A stretch of 64,000 nucleotides of DNA from contig NZ_CP032317.1 in the NCBI RefSeq assembly GCF_003574965.1, forward strand, positions 3,782,001 to 3,846,000. The letters run 5' to 3'. Positions 28,919 through 37,056 of this stretch are shown one piece after another (position 1 is the first letter of the stretch; every line of letters starts with the position of its first letter). The notes under the pieces were generated by a model that was not told where the DNA came from, searched no databases, and worked only from the letters and a program-made list of their open reading frames with translations. A program made the position numbers and the translations under genes. Source of the stretch: Hymenobacter oligotrophus (lineage in GTDB: Bacteria > Bacteroidota > Bacteroidia > Cytophagales > Hymenobacteraceae).

Positions 28919-29467
28919 TCAGCGCTTAATCTTAATGTCGCCGTGGCCTTTGAGGTACAGCTGATTGTTGGCGTCGTACACCACGTAGTAGAGACGGTAG
29001 AGCTTGCCATCCTCGAACTTATCGGCTGGAAATTGCACAGCAAACTTTTGCTCGGAGCCGGCGTTGGCCGGGCCGGCAAAGCGGTGCACCGGGCGGTACT
29101 TCTTGTCGACCACCACAGCGCGCATTTGCAGCGGCTCGGCGGCGGGGGCAGGGGTGTTCCGCACCGGGCGGTTGCCTAGGTAAAAGTGGACGTATTCGGC
29201 GCAGGGGTTGGGGTAGAGGCCGATGCTGTTGAACGCGCCCCGCCCGGCTGCGTTCAGGTTCACGCCGCTGTCCTTAAACAAGTCGCGCTCCTGCTTGTCC
29301 CAACTACCGTCGGCGGTCCAGTCGGTTTTATCCACCTCGCCCGTGGGGTAATTCTGAACGTCCTTCTCGGTGTAGCCTTCCTTAGGCCCGAAATCGACCC
29401 GATTGCAGCTGGCCAGCACGGTCCCGGCGGCCAGGCCGCTGGCCACGGCCCGTAAAAACTTATTCAC
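28919..29467 (-). CDS. Lipoprotein with YPNP motif, paralogue 2
   Basis: A 182-residue predicted lipoprotein starting at a GTG (29467) and carrying a signal with lipobox LASC. It shares its layout with the protein encoded at 28241-28807: WDKQERDLFKD, SIGLYPNPCAEYVHFYL, MRAVVVDKKYRPVHRF, then LYRLYYVVYDANNQLYLKGHGDIKI. No known family is recognised. A much longer open frame continues upstream over the sigma factor gene on the other strand, but the signal peptide fixes the start. Its start faces the divergent sigma factor gene, whose start is about 115 bases away. Confidence 0.75.
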   Translation of the reverse strand: MNKFLRAVASGLAAGTVLASCNRVDFGPKEGYTEKDVQNYPTGEVDKTDWTADGSWDKQERDLFKDSGVNLNAAGRGAFNSIGLYPNPCAEYVHFYLGNRPVRNTPAPAAEPLQMRAVVVDKKYRPVHRFAGPANAGSEQKFAVQFPADKFEDGKLYRLYYVVYDANNQLYLKGHGDIKIKR

Positions 29468-29581
29468 AAAACAATACTTGCAGACGCGGCGGGTTCCGCT
29501 TGCCAAATATAGCTGCCCGCACCTAGGGAACTTTAAAGCAACGTGCAACCTCATGCTAGGTGCGGGGTCTTTGGAGTGCTG

Positions 29582-30241
29582 ATGATCAGGAGAGTGGAAA
29601 ATATCCCGACGATGCCCGACCTTTATCATCCACCTCCCGCCATTAGCGAACCCCCGCAACCAACTGCTGCGCCTATGGAAGCTGTTGCCTACGTTGATAT
29701 TAATGCTCCGCTGGTGGAGCGCTGCCGCCTCGGCGACCGGCGCGCCCAAGCTGAGATTTACAAGCGCTACGCCAAAGCCATGTTCAACGCCTCGTTGCGC
29801 ATTACGGGCGACTATGCCGAGGCCGAAGACGTGCTGCAAGAATCGTTTCTGAGCGCGTTCCGTGAGCTGCACACCTACAAGGGCGATTCGTCGTTCGGCT
29901 CGTGGCTCAAGCGCATTGTTATCAACAAGAGCATTAACTGTTTGCGCAACCGCCGCCTGCAGCTGGTGCCCCTGGCCGAGCAGCACGACGGCGCTGGCTC
30001 GGAGGAGTTTGTAACTCCGGGCGAGGCCGACGACGTACAGTGGCGGGCCGATGTGCTGCGCCGCTGCATACAGGAGCTGCCCGATGGTTACCGCCTCGTG
30101 CTGACCCTGTACCTGCTCGAAGGTTACGACCACGGCGAAATCGCCACCATTCTGGACATTACCGAATCTACTTCCAAGTCGCAATACAGCCGCGCCCGTA
30201 AAAAGCTTCTGGAGCTGGCGCGCGAACACGGCTTGTCTTAA
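29582..30241 (+). CDS. ECF-type RNA polymerase sigma factor
   Basis: A 219-residue sigma-70 family regulator. Region 2 runs from LVERCRLGDRRAQAEIYKRY to SFLSAFRELHTYKGDSSFGSWLKRIVINKSINCLR, and region 4 from CIQELPDGYRLVLTLYLLEGYDHGEIATILDITESTSKSQYSRARKKL. The first ~45 residues are a Pro-rich extension, so the true start could be ATG 29612 instead of 29582. It lies just before a gene for a single-pass protein that probably restrains it, and a DUF4097 gene. Together these look like an envelope-stress response unit. Confidence 0.88.
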   Translation: MIRRVENIPTMPDLYHPPPAISEPPQPTAAPMEAVAYVDINAPLVERCRLGDRRAQAEIYKRYAKAMFNASLRITGDYAEAEDVLQESFLSAFRELHTYKGDSSFGSWLKRIVINKSINCLRNRRLQLVPLAEQHDGAGSEEFVTPGEADDVQWRADVLRRCIQELPDGYRLVLTLYLLEGYDHGEIATILDITESTSKSQYSRARKKLLELAREHGLS

Positions 30242-30323
30242 TTGTTTCACTGAACAGCGGCCAACCGGGCACCCACCCAACCTCAACAGCGCCCCGGCCG
30301 CGGGGAGCCACGTGCGAAAGACC

Positions 30324-31082
30324 ATGACTGTCATGAAACCTAACTCCGGACTAGAAGGCTTTGTGGAGCGGCACCGCGCCGACTTCGACAACTTCGAGCC
30401 GCGTGCCGACTTGTGGGACGCCATCGAAGCACGCCTGGATGAGCCGGCCGACGAGGACGAAACGCCCACCCACGTTTTGCCCCTCAACCCGACTGTTTCA
30501 CCCACCCACCTTGATACCCCTGCCGCTACTACGCCCTCGTTTGCGTGGCAGCGCTACGTAGCCGCCGCGGCGGTTGCCATTATGCTGCTGGCCGGTGGCT
30601 ACGGCCTGCGCCGCGCCGATGAGCTGAACTCGTCGTCGGGAGCTGTTGCCAGCGCCGACTACGCCCTGCCGGCCATGGAACAGCAGCCCAACGCGGTTGC
30701 CGAGGTAGTAGGTGCCCCCGAGCCCATGGCGGTATCGGCTGGCCAGCCGGCCGAGCAGCGTTTGGCAGCATCGGTGCGCCGCATGGAAGCTTACTACGCT
30801 TCGCAGATTCTGGAAAAGCAGCACGAACTGCGCCAGCTCGATGAAAGCGCTACGCCCGGCACCATGCCCCAGGCCGCCGATTGGAAGCACGAGCTAACGG
30901 CTTTGGACTCCACGTACCGGCAGCTGCGCACCGAGCTGTACCGCAACCCCGACCCCGATGCGGTGCTCGAAGCCATGAATCGCAACCTGCAAATCCGGTT
31001 GGATATCCTGAACCAGCAGTTGCGCACCCGCGAGCAAATTCGCCAGTACCACGACGAGTCTTACGCCGAGGTAGCCAAATAA
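30324..31082 (+). CDS. Single-pass membrane protein, probable anti-sigma factor
   Basis: A 252-residue protein with an acidic cytoplasmic N-terminus (FVERHRADFDNFEPRADLWDAIEARLDE), one membrane helix near residues 75-95 (YVAAAAVAIMLLAGGYGL) and a helical C-terminal domain with long runs such as MEAYYASQILEKQHELRQLD. It has no recognisable zinc motif (HxxxCxxC), so the anti-sigma role rests on topology and on its position 82 bases after the sigma factor gene. An in-frame GTG at 30312 is an alternative start. The DUF4097 gene follows after 17 bases. Confidence 0.7.
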   Translation: MTVMKPNSGLEGFVERHRADFDNFEPRADLWDAIEARLDEPADEDETPTHVLPLNPTVSPTHLDTPAATTPSFAWQRYVAAAAVAIMLLAGGYGLRRADELNSSSGAVASADYALPAMEQQPNAVAEVVGAPEPMAVSAGQPAEQRLAASVRRMEAYYASQILEKQHELRQLDESATPGTMPQAADWKHELTALDSTYRQLRTELYRNPDPDAVLEAMNRNLQIRLDILNQQLRTREQIRQYHDESYAEVAK

Positions 31083-31099
31083 CCCCGCTTACCCACCCC

Positions 31100-32344
31100 A
31101 TGCGTTCTTTGCTCCGACCTTCTTCGCGCTGGGCTTTGCCTTTGCTGGCAGCCCTGGCTACTGTTGCCGCCCCGGCGGTGGCGCAGGTACGGGCCTCGGC
31201 ACCGGTAGGCGGCTTTGTGCAGCCCTGCCCCGACGACCGGTACTGGGACCAGCCCACGCCCGACGCGTTTTTTCAGCAGGTGCAGCAAAACGGTGCCCAG
31301 CCCGATCCGGCCGCGGCTCCGCTGCCCGCCTTCGAGAAAAGCCGCAAAATCAGCCGCACGTTTAAGGCTGCACCCGGCCGCTCCTTTACGCTCGATACCC
31401 GTTACGGCCGCGTGCAGGTAAACACCTGGAGCCGCAACGAGATTAAGACCGAGGTCGACATCATTGCCCGGGCCGACGAAGAAGCCAAAGCGCAGCAACT
31501 GCTCGATATGATTCAGGTGCTGATGCAGGAGCAGCCCGGCCCCGAGGGCGGTGTGGTGGTGCAAACCCGCTTGGGCGAAATGCCGCGCGAGTGCTACAGC
31601 CGCCAGCGCCTCTACGAAATCAACTACACGGTTTGGATGCCGAAGAACACGCCCCTGAAGGTGCGCAACAGCTTCGGGGATGTAAGCCTAACCGGCGACC
31701 TAACCGGCCCCGCCGACCTAAGCGTGTGCTACGGCAGCCTGCGCACCGCCCGCCTCGACGGGCCGCGCAACAGCGTCCGCATCAACAACGGCGCCGCCGC
31801 GGTGCAGTATGCCCGCCAAGCCACTCTCGAGGCCAACCACTCGCGCCTGCGCCTGGAAGAAGGCCAAGTAGTGGATTTGCGCAACAACGGTTCCGACATC
31901 GACATTGGAACCGTGGAAAGCTTGGCAGTGCACAGCAAGTACGGCGACGTGAACCTAGGCACCGTGCGCTCGTTGCAGGGCACCACCGGCTACTCGCGCT
32001 TCAGCGTGTACAAGGTGTCGGAGCAGCTCGATATGAAGGTGCAGTACTGCCCCGCGTTTGAGGTGCGCACCACGGGCCCCAACTTCCGCCGCATCAACGT
32101 GGATGGCGGTTACAGCACCATTCTGCTGAACTTCCCCGACAACGCCGGCTTCGTGTTCGATGTGAACTCCGAAAACGGCAAGGTGCAGATGGACAAGCGC
32201 TTCGTGAAGGTTAAAACCGAGGAAAACAGCTCGTCGCTAACGGAGGTGCAGGGCCAGTACGGCGTGGTGCAAGTCCGCCCCACGCGCCCCGCCAGCAGCG
32301 TCAACATCCGCACCCGTTACAGCAACGTCAGCTTCAACCGCTAA
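31100..32344 (+). CDS. Exported DUF4097-like beta-repeat protein
   Basis: A 414-residue secreted or periplasmic protein. The signal peptide (WALPLLAALATVAAPAVAQ) is followed by a ~60-residue linker, then a right-handed beta-type repeat region. Characteristic lines are RTFKAAPGRSFTLDTRYGRVQVNTW, LKVRNSFGDVSLTGDLTG, VHSKYGDVNLGTV and VNIRTRYSNVSF, with the recurrent Y/SxGDVxL unit of DUF4097/adhesin-like proteins. Function is unknown, but such genes often accompany ECF sigma/anti-sigma pairs, as here. It ends at a hairpin terminator. Confidence 0.78.
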   Translation: MRSLLRPSSRWALPLLAALATVAAPAVAQVRASAPVGGFVQPCPDDRYWDQPTPDAFFQQVQQNGAQPDPAAAPLPAFEKSRKISRTFKAAPGRSFTLDTRYGRVQVNTWSRNEIKTEVDIIARADEEAKAQQLLDMIQVLMQEQPGPEGGVVVQTRLGEMPRECYSRQRLYEINYTVWMPKNTPLKVRNSFGDVSLTGDLTGPADLSVCYGSLRTARLDGPRNSVRINNGAAAVQYARQATLEANHSRLRLEEGQVVDLRNNGSDIDIGTVESLAVHSKYGDVNLGTVRSLQGTTGYSRFSVYKVSEQLDMKVQYCPAFEVRTTGPNFRRINVDGGYSTILLNFPDNAGFVFDVNSENGKVQMDKRFVKVKTEENSSSLTEVQGQYGVVQVRPTRPASSVNIRTRYSNVSFNR

Positions 32345-32378
32345 GCCAGTGCCCTAGGTGGGCCACGTGGCAACCGAA

Positions 32379-32410
32379 CCAAGAGCCGGCAACTGCCGGC
32401 TTTTGGTTTT
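32379..32410 (+). terminator. Terminator after the sigma/anti-sigma/DUF4097 unit
   Basis: CCAAGAGCCGGC pairs with GCCGGCTTTTGG around AACT (one mismatch), followed by TTTT. Confidence 0.7.
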
Positions 32411-32456
32411 TAGGGCGTTGTCGTGTGGGCTGTAATAGATAGAAGGGTTGGTGCAG

Positions 32457-32464
32457 TAGCTTTG
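32457..32464 (+). promoter_or_regulatory. -7 promoter box four bases before the PPC-protein start
   Basis: TAGCTTTG fits TAnnTTTG and ends four bases before ATG 32469, predicting a leaderless or near-leaderless transcript. Confidence 0.5.
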
Positions 32465-32468
32465 CCGC

Positions 32469-32996
32469 ATGCGCATATTTCTGCCGTTGCTCTGCCTGAT
32501 GCTAGCCTTTGTAGCTGGGCACGCCCAAACCACTGCCGTTATGCAAAGCCCCACCGTTGCCAAATCGAGCATGCACACGCTTACGCTGCGTCTGCGCCCC
32601 GGCCAGGATCTTCGGCAGCAACTTATGGCTTTGGTAAAGGCCGAAGGCATCAAGGCCGGAGCGATGATTACGTGCGTCGGAAGCCTCACGCAGGTTACGC
32701 TGCGCCTGGCAAACCAAGAGGGGCCCACGGAATACCGCGGCCATTTCGAAATCGTGTCGTTGGTAGGCACGCTGGCCGAAAGTGGTAGCCACTTGCACCT
32801 GTCGGTAGCCGACTCCACGGGGCGCACCATCGGCGGCCACCTGCTCGATGGCAACCTCATCTACACCACCGCCGAAGTGGTAGTGGGTGTGCTCGGTGAG
32901 GTAGAGTTTCGACGCGAAGAAGACCTCACTTTTGGCTACAAGGAACTGACCGTACGCCCTAAGGTGCCGCGTAAGGCTGGCAAGCGTAGGCCCTAG
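32469..32996 (+). CDS. PPC (DUF296) domain protein with a signal peptide
   Basis: A 175-residue protein whose body matches the PPC/DUF296 fold: LTLRLRPGQDLRQQLMALVKAEGIKAGAMITCVGSLTQVTLRLA, then EIVSLVGTLAESGSHLHLSVADSTGRTIGGHL and TAEVVVGVLGEVEFRREED. In plants this fold accompanies AT-hook DNA-binding proteins; bacterial forms are usually cytoplasmic. Here the N-terminus is a clear Sec signal (MRIFLPLLCLMLAFVAGHAQ), so the mature protein should be periplasmic and unlikely to bind DNA. The His residues of GSHLHL could bind a metal. It ends tail-to-tail with the next gene through a shared CTAG. Confidence 0.8.
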   Translation: MRIFLPLLCLMLAFVAGHAQTTAVMQSPTVAKSSMHTLTLRLRPGQDLRQQLMALVKAEGIKAGAMITCVGSLTQVTLRLANQEGPTEYRGHFEIVSLVGTLAESGSHLHLSVADSTGRTIGGHLLDGNLIYTTAEVVVGVLGEVEFRREEDLTFGYKELTVRPKVPRKAGKRRP

Positions 32997-33643
32997 TTCA
33001 GCGTGTAGCGCTCCAGTTCCAACTTACGGTCGAGCATGTTCGAGTCGCGCTGGTAAATATCAGTGCGTACCATGCCCACGCCCTGCGTCACGTACTCCTC
33101 GCGCTTAATGATTTGGGGCGTGGGGTTGCCGGGGTATTCGTACTGGTATTTCATGCTGTACTGCCGGGCATCGTAGCTGGTGCCGTTGCAAAGCACGGGT
33201 TGCTGCGCCTCAGCGCGGTTGGTAAACACCCACAGCTTGTAGTTGGGGTACTGGTAGCCGATGCCAATGCCGTTGTGCCGGGCGTTGGGGTAGATAATCA
33301 CGCCGTCGTTGTTGGCGCGGTTGAAGTACACGTAGCCGTTGGCGTGGTTTTGCACGATGGATCGGTCGCTGAGCACAAACCAACGGCTTTTGTTGATGGT
33401 GGTGTCCTTCACCACCGAGCGCGCGTAGCGGGCCTCGCGGTACACGTCGCCGTTGCCATCGTAGTACGACACTTTGTACACCCACTCGTTGCCCACGGCC
33501 AAGGGCATAATTTCCTCCACGGGCTCGGGGTCCCGGTCTTTGTTGCAGGCCAGGGCGCCTAGGGCAAGCAGCCCCAGCGCCAATAGCCGTACCGAAGTGC
33601 GGCCCGCGGTAACGGCAGATAAGCGACGAAAAGATGGCAGCAT
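32993..33643 (-). CDS. Predicted lipoprotein of unknown function
   Basis: A 216-residue protein with a long signal region and lipobox LGALAC (Cys about residue 33). The mature part begins PVEEIMPLAVGNEWVYKVSYYDGNGDVY, a pattern common in Bacteroidota surface or periplasmic lipoproteins, followed by beta strands rich in Tyr and Asn. I do not recognise a named family. Its TAG stop shares the tetranucleotide CTAG with the stop of the PPC gene on the other strand. Confidence 0.75.
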   Translation of the reverse strand: MLPSFRRLSAVTAGRTSVRLLALGLLALGALACNKDRDPEPVEEIMPLAVGNEWVYKVSYYDGNGDVYREARYARSVVKDTTINKSRWFVLSDRSIVQNHANGYVYFNRANNDGVIIYPNARHNGIGIGYQYPNYKLWVFTNRAEAQQPVLCNGTSYDARQYSMKYQYEYPGNPTPQIIKREEYVTQGVGMVRTDIYQRDSNMLDRKLELERYTLN

Positions 33644-33796
33644 GAGTGGCAGGGAATAAGTGCGTTAAAACGAATAGTAACCCAATGATACTCGCTGCCG
33701 CGCCAAAGTTGCAAAGCCGCTCCTTGTGCTTCGGAAACCAATACCCACCTAGGGTTGGCAAATGCCGCTTACCTTAGGCTATTATCCGCTACGCTC

Positions 33797-34321
33797 ATGA
33801 GCTCATCCGTACCTGCCGCCCCCGCGCCGCTCACCGATACCCCGCAGCTAGCTGCTTTTCGGAACAAGCTGCTTAGCCCCGTAAAGCAGCGCCTGTTTAT
33901 GCTGACGCAGTTGCCGGCCGCGGGCTTTGCGGGCGTGCGCGTCGAGAGCATCAGTTTGGAAGCGGCTGCGGTATCAGTGCCGTTTGCTTACTTCACCAAA
34001 AATCCGTTTCGCAGCGTTTACTTTGCCTGCCTGAGCATGGCGGCCGAGATGGCCTCGGGCGTGCTGGCCATGATGCACACCACCAGTGGCACGCCCGTGT
34101 CGATGTTGGTGGTAGGTATGGAGGCAGATTTTCATAAGAAAGCCACTACGCGCATCGTGTTCGAGTCCGTCGATGGAGCCGCCATTGCGCAGGCCGTGGC
34201 CGAAAGCCGCCAAACGGGCCAAGGCCGCACGGTGGTGGCCACCAGTACTGGCCGCGACGCCGCCGGCGACGTGGTAGCAGTGTTCCGCATAACGTGGTCG
34301 TTCCGGGCGAAAAACCGCTGA
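33797..34321 (+). CDS. DUF4442 hotdog-fold protein
   Basis: A 174-residue protein matching DUF4442, a hotdog-fold family related to acyl-CoA thioesterases. PVKQRLFMLTQLPAAGFAGVRVESIS starts the domain; NPFRSVYFACLSMAAEMASGVLAM is the central helix; AVFRITWSFRAK is the last strand. A catalytic residue cannot be assigned with confidence. I use the ATG at 33797; an in-frame start at 33755 would add 14 residues but crosses a TACCTTAG sequence resembling the -7 box. The gene stands alone. Confidence 0.8.
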   Translation: MSSSVPAAPAPLTDTPQLAAFRNKLLSPVKQRLFMLTQLPAAGFAGVRVESISLEAAAVSVPFAYFTKNPFRSVYFACLSMAAEMASGVLAMMHTTSGTPVSMLVVGMEADFHKKATTRIVFESVDGAAIAQAVAESRQTGQGRTVVATSTGRDAAGDVVAVFRITWSFRAKNR

Positions 34322-34456
34322 GAAATAGGGCGGTAGCTAGGAAAGGGAATTTATTTTAGCTGTAAAGCTGAATAAGCACAACCAAGTTTATTTTTGGTAT
34401 AAAACAGTATTTGCCTTATCTAATGTTGCTGTCGAGTTTGACCAACCCAGAGACAT

Positions 34457-34493
34457 AAAAAAGCCCGCTGCAATGGTTGCAGCGGGCTTTTTT
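34457..34493. terminator. 17-base perfect hairpin between convergent genes
   Basis: AAAAAAGCCCGCTGCAA pairs exactly with its complement around TGG. It serves both the DUF4442 gene and the cyclase-like gene ending at 34515. Confidence 0.88.
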
Positions 34494-34514
34494 ATTAATA
34501 TTCAATAGATGCTA

Positions 34515-36053
34515 TTAATGGCGCTCGGGTAGGGTATCCTTGGTTAGTATATCCACCAAACCGTCTTCGCTTACCACAATGGCCATGCATGGGTACGGGC
34601 TGCTTTCCACGTAGCGCAGGGCCGAGTTGTAGCGGGCACCGCGCGTGCTGGAGCCACGGCCCGAAGCTTTGCCATCGAGAATAACGCCAATGGAATAGCA
34701 GTACGCTTCGGGGTCGATGAGCACGGCGCCGTCGATGGCCGTTACCAGGCGCGTGATGAGCGGCGTAAGCGGCACCGGCTCGATTAGGGTGCACTGCAGC
34801 TTCAGGCGGTCGGCTTCGGCCAAGGCTTCGGTAGTAATTACCACGAGCGTGCCCGATTGCTGCCGGCTGGCTTCTACCAACACCTCCCACAGGCGCTCTA
34901 CCTTGGCGGCGTCGGTAAGGTCGAAGGTTTGGCGCAGGCCCTGCCGGAATTCCGAGCGGCTCAGGCGAGTTTGGGGCAGGCTGGGCTGGCCGTACGAGGA
35001 GCGCATGAGCACTTGCCCGCCGTGCCGAAACTCCCACACGTAGTGGTGCAAAAAGCCAATCACAAACAAATCCTCGCGGCTGCTGTCGTAGTGGCCCACC
35101 TGCCGACCTAGGGCGTACACGTTTTCGCCGTCGGCCAGCAGGCTCACGTCGTTGCTGGTCATCTGCAGCAGCTTGCGCACGGCCCGGTAATCGGAAAGCG
35201 GAGTGGGGCAGGTAAGGGCAAAAATTTCCTGCACATTGGGGTGGCCGCGGCGCGCCAGCAGCACCTGGCCCACGCCCGCCGTGCCCTCGTAGCGCAACGA
35301 CGACACCGTGTTTAGGGTGTTGAACAGCTTGGCGGCGGCGGGGTCCATGCCCAGGGCCTGTGCGGGCGTGTCCATCAGCAGCTTGCCGGCCGAGCGCACC
35401 ACCTCGTCGGTGTCGCGGGGGCGCTGCAGCAGGCCGGAGCCGGGCTCGGGCTCGGTCAGCGACTTGATGCACTCTTCGTGAAAGCGCCGAACGGCAGCCT
35501 CAATCAACGACGAAGCCAACGGGCGGCCATCGGTGTAAAAGCGGTTGGGCTGCAAGGCCGGGTGCGCTTTCAGGAACTTGCGGCGCACGCGCAGAATCGT
35601 GACCACGAAGAACTCCCCAATCAGCACGGGCCAGCCGGCAAACGAGCGCAGCGCCGATTTCTTTTCAAGCTCATCGAGCACCTCCTGCACGGCCAGTCGA
35701 AGGCCCATGCCCTCGAAGCGCCGCGTCATCATTTCGGTGGTGTAGCCCTCCACCAGCGGCATGGTAGCTTCTTTGGCCCGCCGCAAAAACTGCCCGCGCA
35801 CCATTACGCCGCCAAACGCCTCGGCGGGCAAGCCGCACTGCTCGGGCTCGAGGCACACGGCGGGGCCGCCGTCGTTCGGGATGCCCAGCAGCATTACCTC
35901 GGGGCGCAGGTCCTGGTCGAGGTCGTCGAAAATACCGTCGGCCATTACCTGCGCTGCCTGCTGAAAGCGGTGCTGGTAGGGCCAAATGGTATATTCCAGA
36001 GCAGCCGGCACAATAATGGCCGGCGGCGAAACCACGGTAAGCGGGCTAAACAT
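34515..36053 (-). CDS. Diadenylate-cyclase-like (DisA_N) protein with N-terminal sensor region
   Basis: A 512-residue protein. Its C-terminus looks like a DisA_N/DAC domain: DGAVLIDPEAYCYSIGVILDG (D441-A443 as the DGA motif), then STRGARYNSALRY where cyclic-di-AMP synthases have GTRHR, and the strand MAIVVSEDGLVDIL. The RHR motif is thus replaced by RGAR (471-474), so nucleotide synthesis is uncertain; nucleotide binding or sensing is possible. The first ~400 residues probably match the DACNV-type sensor region found with such domains. No membrane helix is obvious. It is single, with a terminator shared with DUF4442. Confidence 0.7.
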   Translation of the reverse strand: MFSPLTVVSPPAIIVPAALEYTIWPYQHRFQQAAQVMADGIFDDLDQDLRPEVMLLGIPNDGGPAVCLEPEQCGLPAEAFGGVMVRGQFLRRAKEATMPLVEGYTTEMMTRRFEGMGLRLAVQEVLDELEKKSALRSFAGWPVLIGEFFVVTILRVRRKFLKAHPALQPNRFYTDGRPLASSLIEAAVRRFHEECIKSLTEPEPGSGLLQRPRDTDEVVRSAGKLLMDTPAQALGMDPAAAKLFNTLNTVSSLRYEGTAGVGQVLLARRGHPNVQEIFALTCPTPLSDYRAVRKLLQMTSNDVSLLADGENVYALGRQVGHYDSSREDLFVIGFLHHYVWEFRHGGQVLMRSSYGQPSLPQTRLSRSEFRQGLRQTFDLTDAAKVERLWEVLVEASRQQSGTLVVITTEALAEADRLKLQCTLIEPVPLTPLITRLVTAIDGAVLIDPEAYCYSIGVILDGKASGRGSSTRGARYNSALRYVESSPYPCMAIVVSEDGLVDILTKDTLPERH

Positions 36054-36136
36054 GAGCGCGGGAGAAGGGAAGGGATAGAGCTATAGTACCCGCCAAGCTA
36101 GGAATTGTTTGTGTGGCGCGGCGGGTGGGCCAAAGC

Positions 36137-36952
36137 CTACAGCTGAAACACGATGGGCAGCACCATTTTTTGCCGAATGGGCTGGCCCTTGTACTTGGCC
36201 GGCAGCCATTTCGGGGCCGATTTCACGAGCCGGATGGCTTCTTCGTCGCAACCCGAGCCCAGGCGCTTCACGGGTTTGATGTTGCTGAGCGTGCCGTCTT
36301 TCTCCACGGTAAACTCCATGGTTACACGGCCCTCCACTTTGCGCTGGCGGGCCTGGGCCGGGTACTTCAGGTTTTGCTGCACCCACTCAAAAAAGGCATC
36401 GGTGCCGTTTACGGGGCGGGCCGGCTCGTCGGGCGTAATGGTTTCGAAGCCGCCGCCGTCGGGCGCGTTGGCAGCCGGCGTAGACGGAGACTGCGCCGCG
36501 CCGCCGGCTTGGGCCGTAGCGCCTGCGCCCGCCGGAATCTGGAACGTGATGGGCACCGTTACGCGCTGGCGCACCACGCCGCCGCGGTGCTGGGCGGGTT
36601 TCCACCTAGGGCCGGCTTTCACCAGGCGCAGGGCTTCGGCGTCGCACTCGGGCGAGAGGCTTTTAGTTACCTGCCAGCCCGAGGTGTAGCCGGTTTTCTC
36701 CACCACAAACGTTACCTCCGTGGTGCCCTGCACGCCCGCTTGCAAAGCCGCGGTGGGGTAGGTTAGCTTATCGCCGAGGTAGCGGCCGTAGGCCTCCACG
36801 CCGCCCAAGGGCTCGGCGGGCTTTTCCACGGCGTCGTAAATATCAGTGGGCGAGGCTTTGGGGTACTTTAGCTTTTGCTGGGCCAAGGCACTGGTAGCGG
36901 GGGCGGCACCTAGGCAGGCAAGCAAAAAGGCAAGGCGGAGCGTTCGAATCAT
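36137..36952 (-). CDS. Exported protein with two TonB C-terminal domains
   Basis: A 271-residue periplasmic protein. The signal peptide LRLAFLLACLGAAPATSALAQ leads to two TonB_C modules: GGVEAYGRYLGDKLTYPTAALQAGVQGTTEVTFVVEKTG, and NGTDAFFEWVQQNLKYPAQARQRKVEGRVTMEFTVEKDG, separated by a Pro/Ala/Gly-rich linker. Both share the LxYPxxAxxxxVxGxVxxxFxVxxxG pattern and SxxCDxEAxRLVK. It lacks the N-terminal membrane anchor of real TonB, so it probably is not an energy transducer; a structural or scaffolding role in the envelope is more likely. Confidence 0.85.
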   Translation of the reverse strand: MIRTLRLAFLLACLGAAPATSALAQQKLKYPKASPTDIYDAVEKPAEPLGGVEAYGRYLGDKLTYPTAALQAGVQGTTEVTFVVEKTGYTSGWQVTKSLSPECDAEALRLVKAGPRWKPAQHRGGVVRQRVTVPITFQIPAGAGATAQAGGAAQSPSTPAANAPDGGGFETITPDEPARPVNGTDAFFEWVQQNLKYPAQARQRKVEGRVTMEFTVEKDGTLSNIKPVKRLGSGCDEEAIRLVKSAPKWLPAKYKGQPIRQKMVLPIVFQL

Positions 36953-37056
36953 AGCGTAGGGGTGAGGGGGTAGGGGCAAAGCCGTTGGGCTGAACAACGG
37001 TGCTCGGGCCCCAACGGGTTCAGCCGAAGCTAGCAAAAAGCCATTATTTTGGGGCC

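Noticed and set aside
29468-30505. N-terminal extension of the second YPNP lipoprotein across the sigma factor locus
   Set aside because: The in-frame extension has no recognisable protein features, while a proper lipoprotein signal begins at 29467 and a real sigma factor gene occupies the opposite strand.
32993-33643. Lipoprotein at 32993-33643 as another copy of the YPNP paralogues
   Set aside because: It shares only a lipobox and general beta-rich character; the W-KQER, YPNP and KGHGD motifs are absent.
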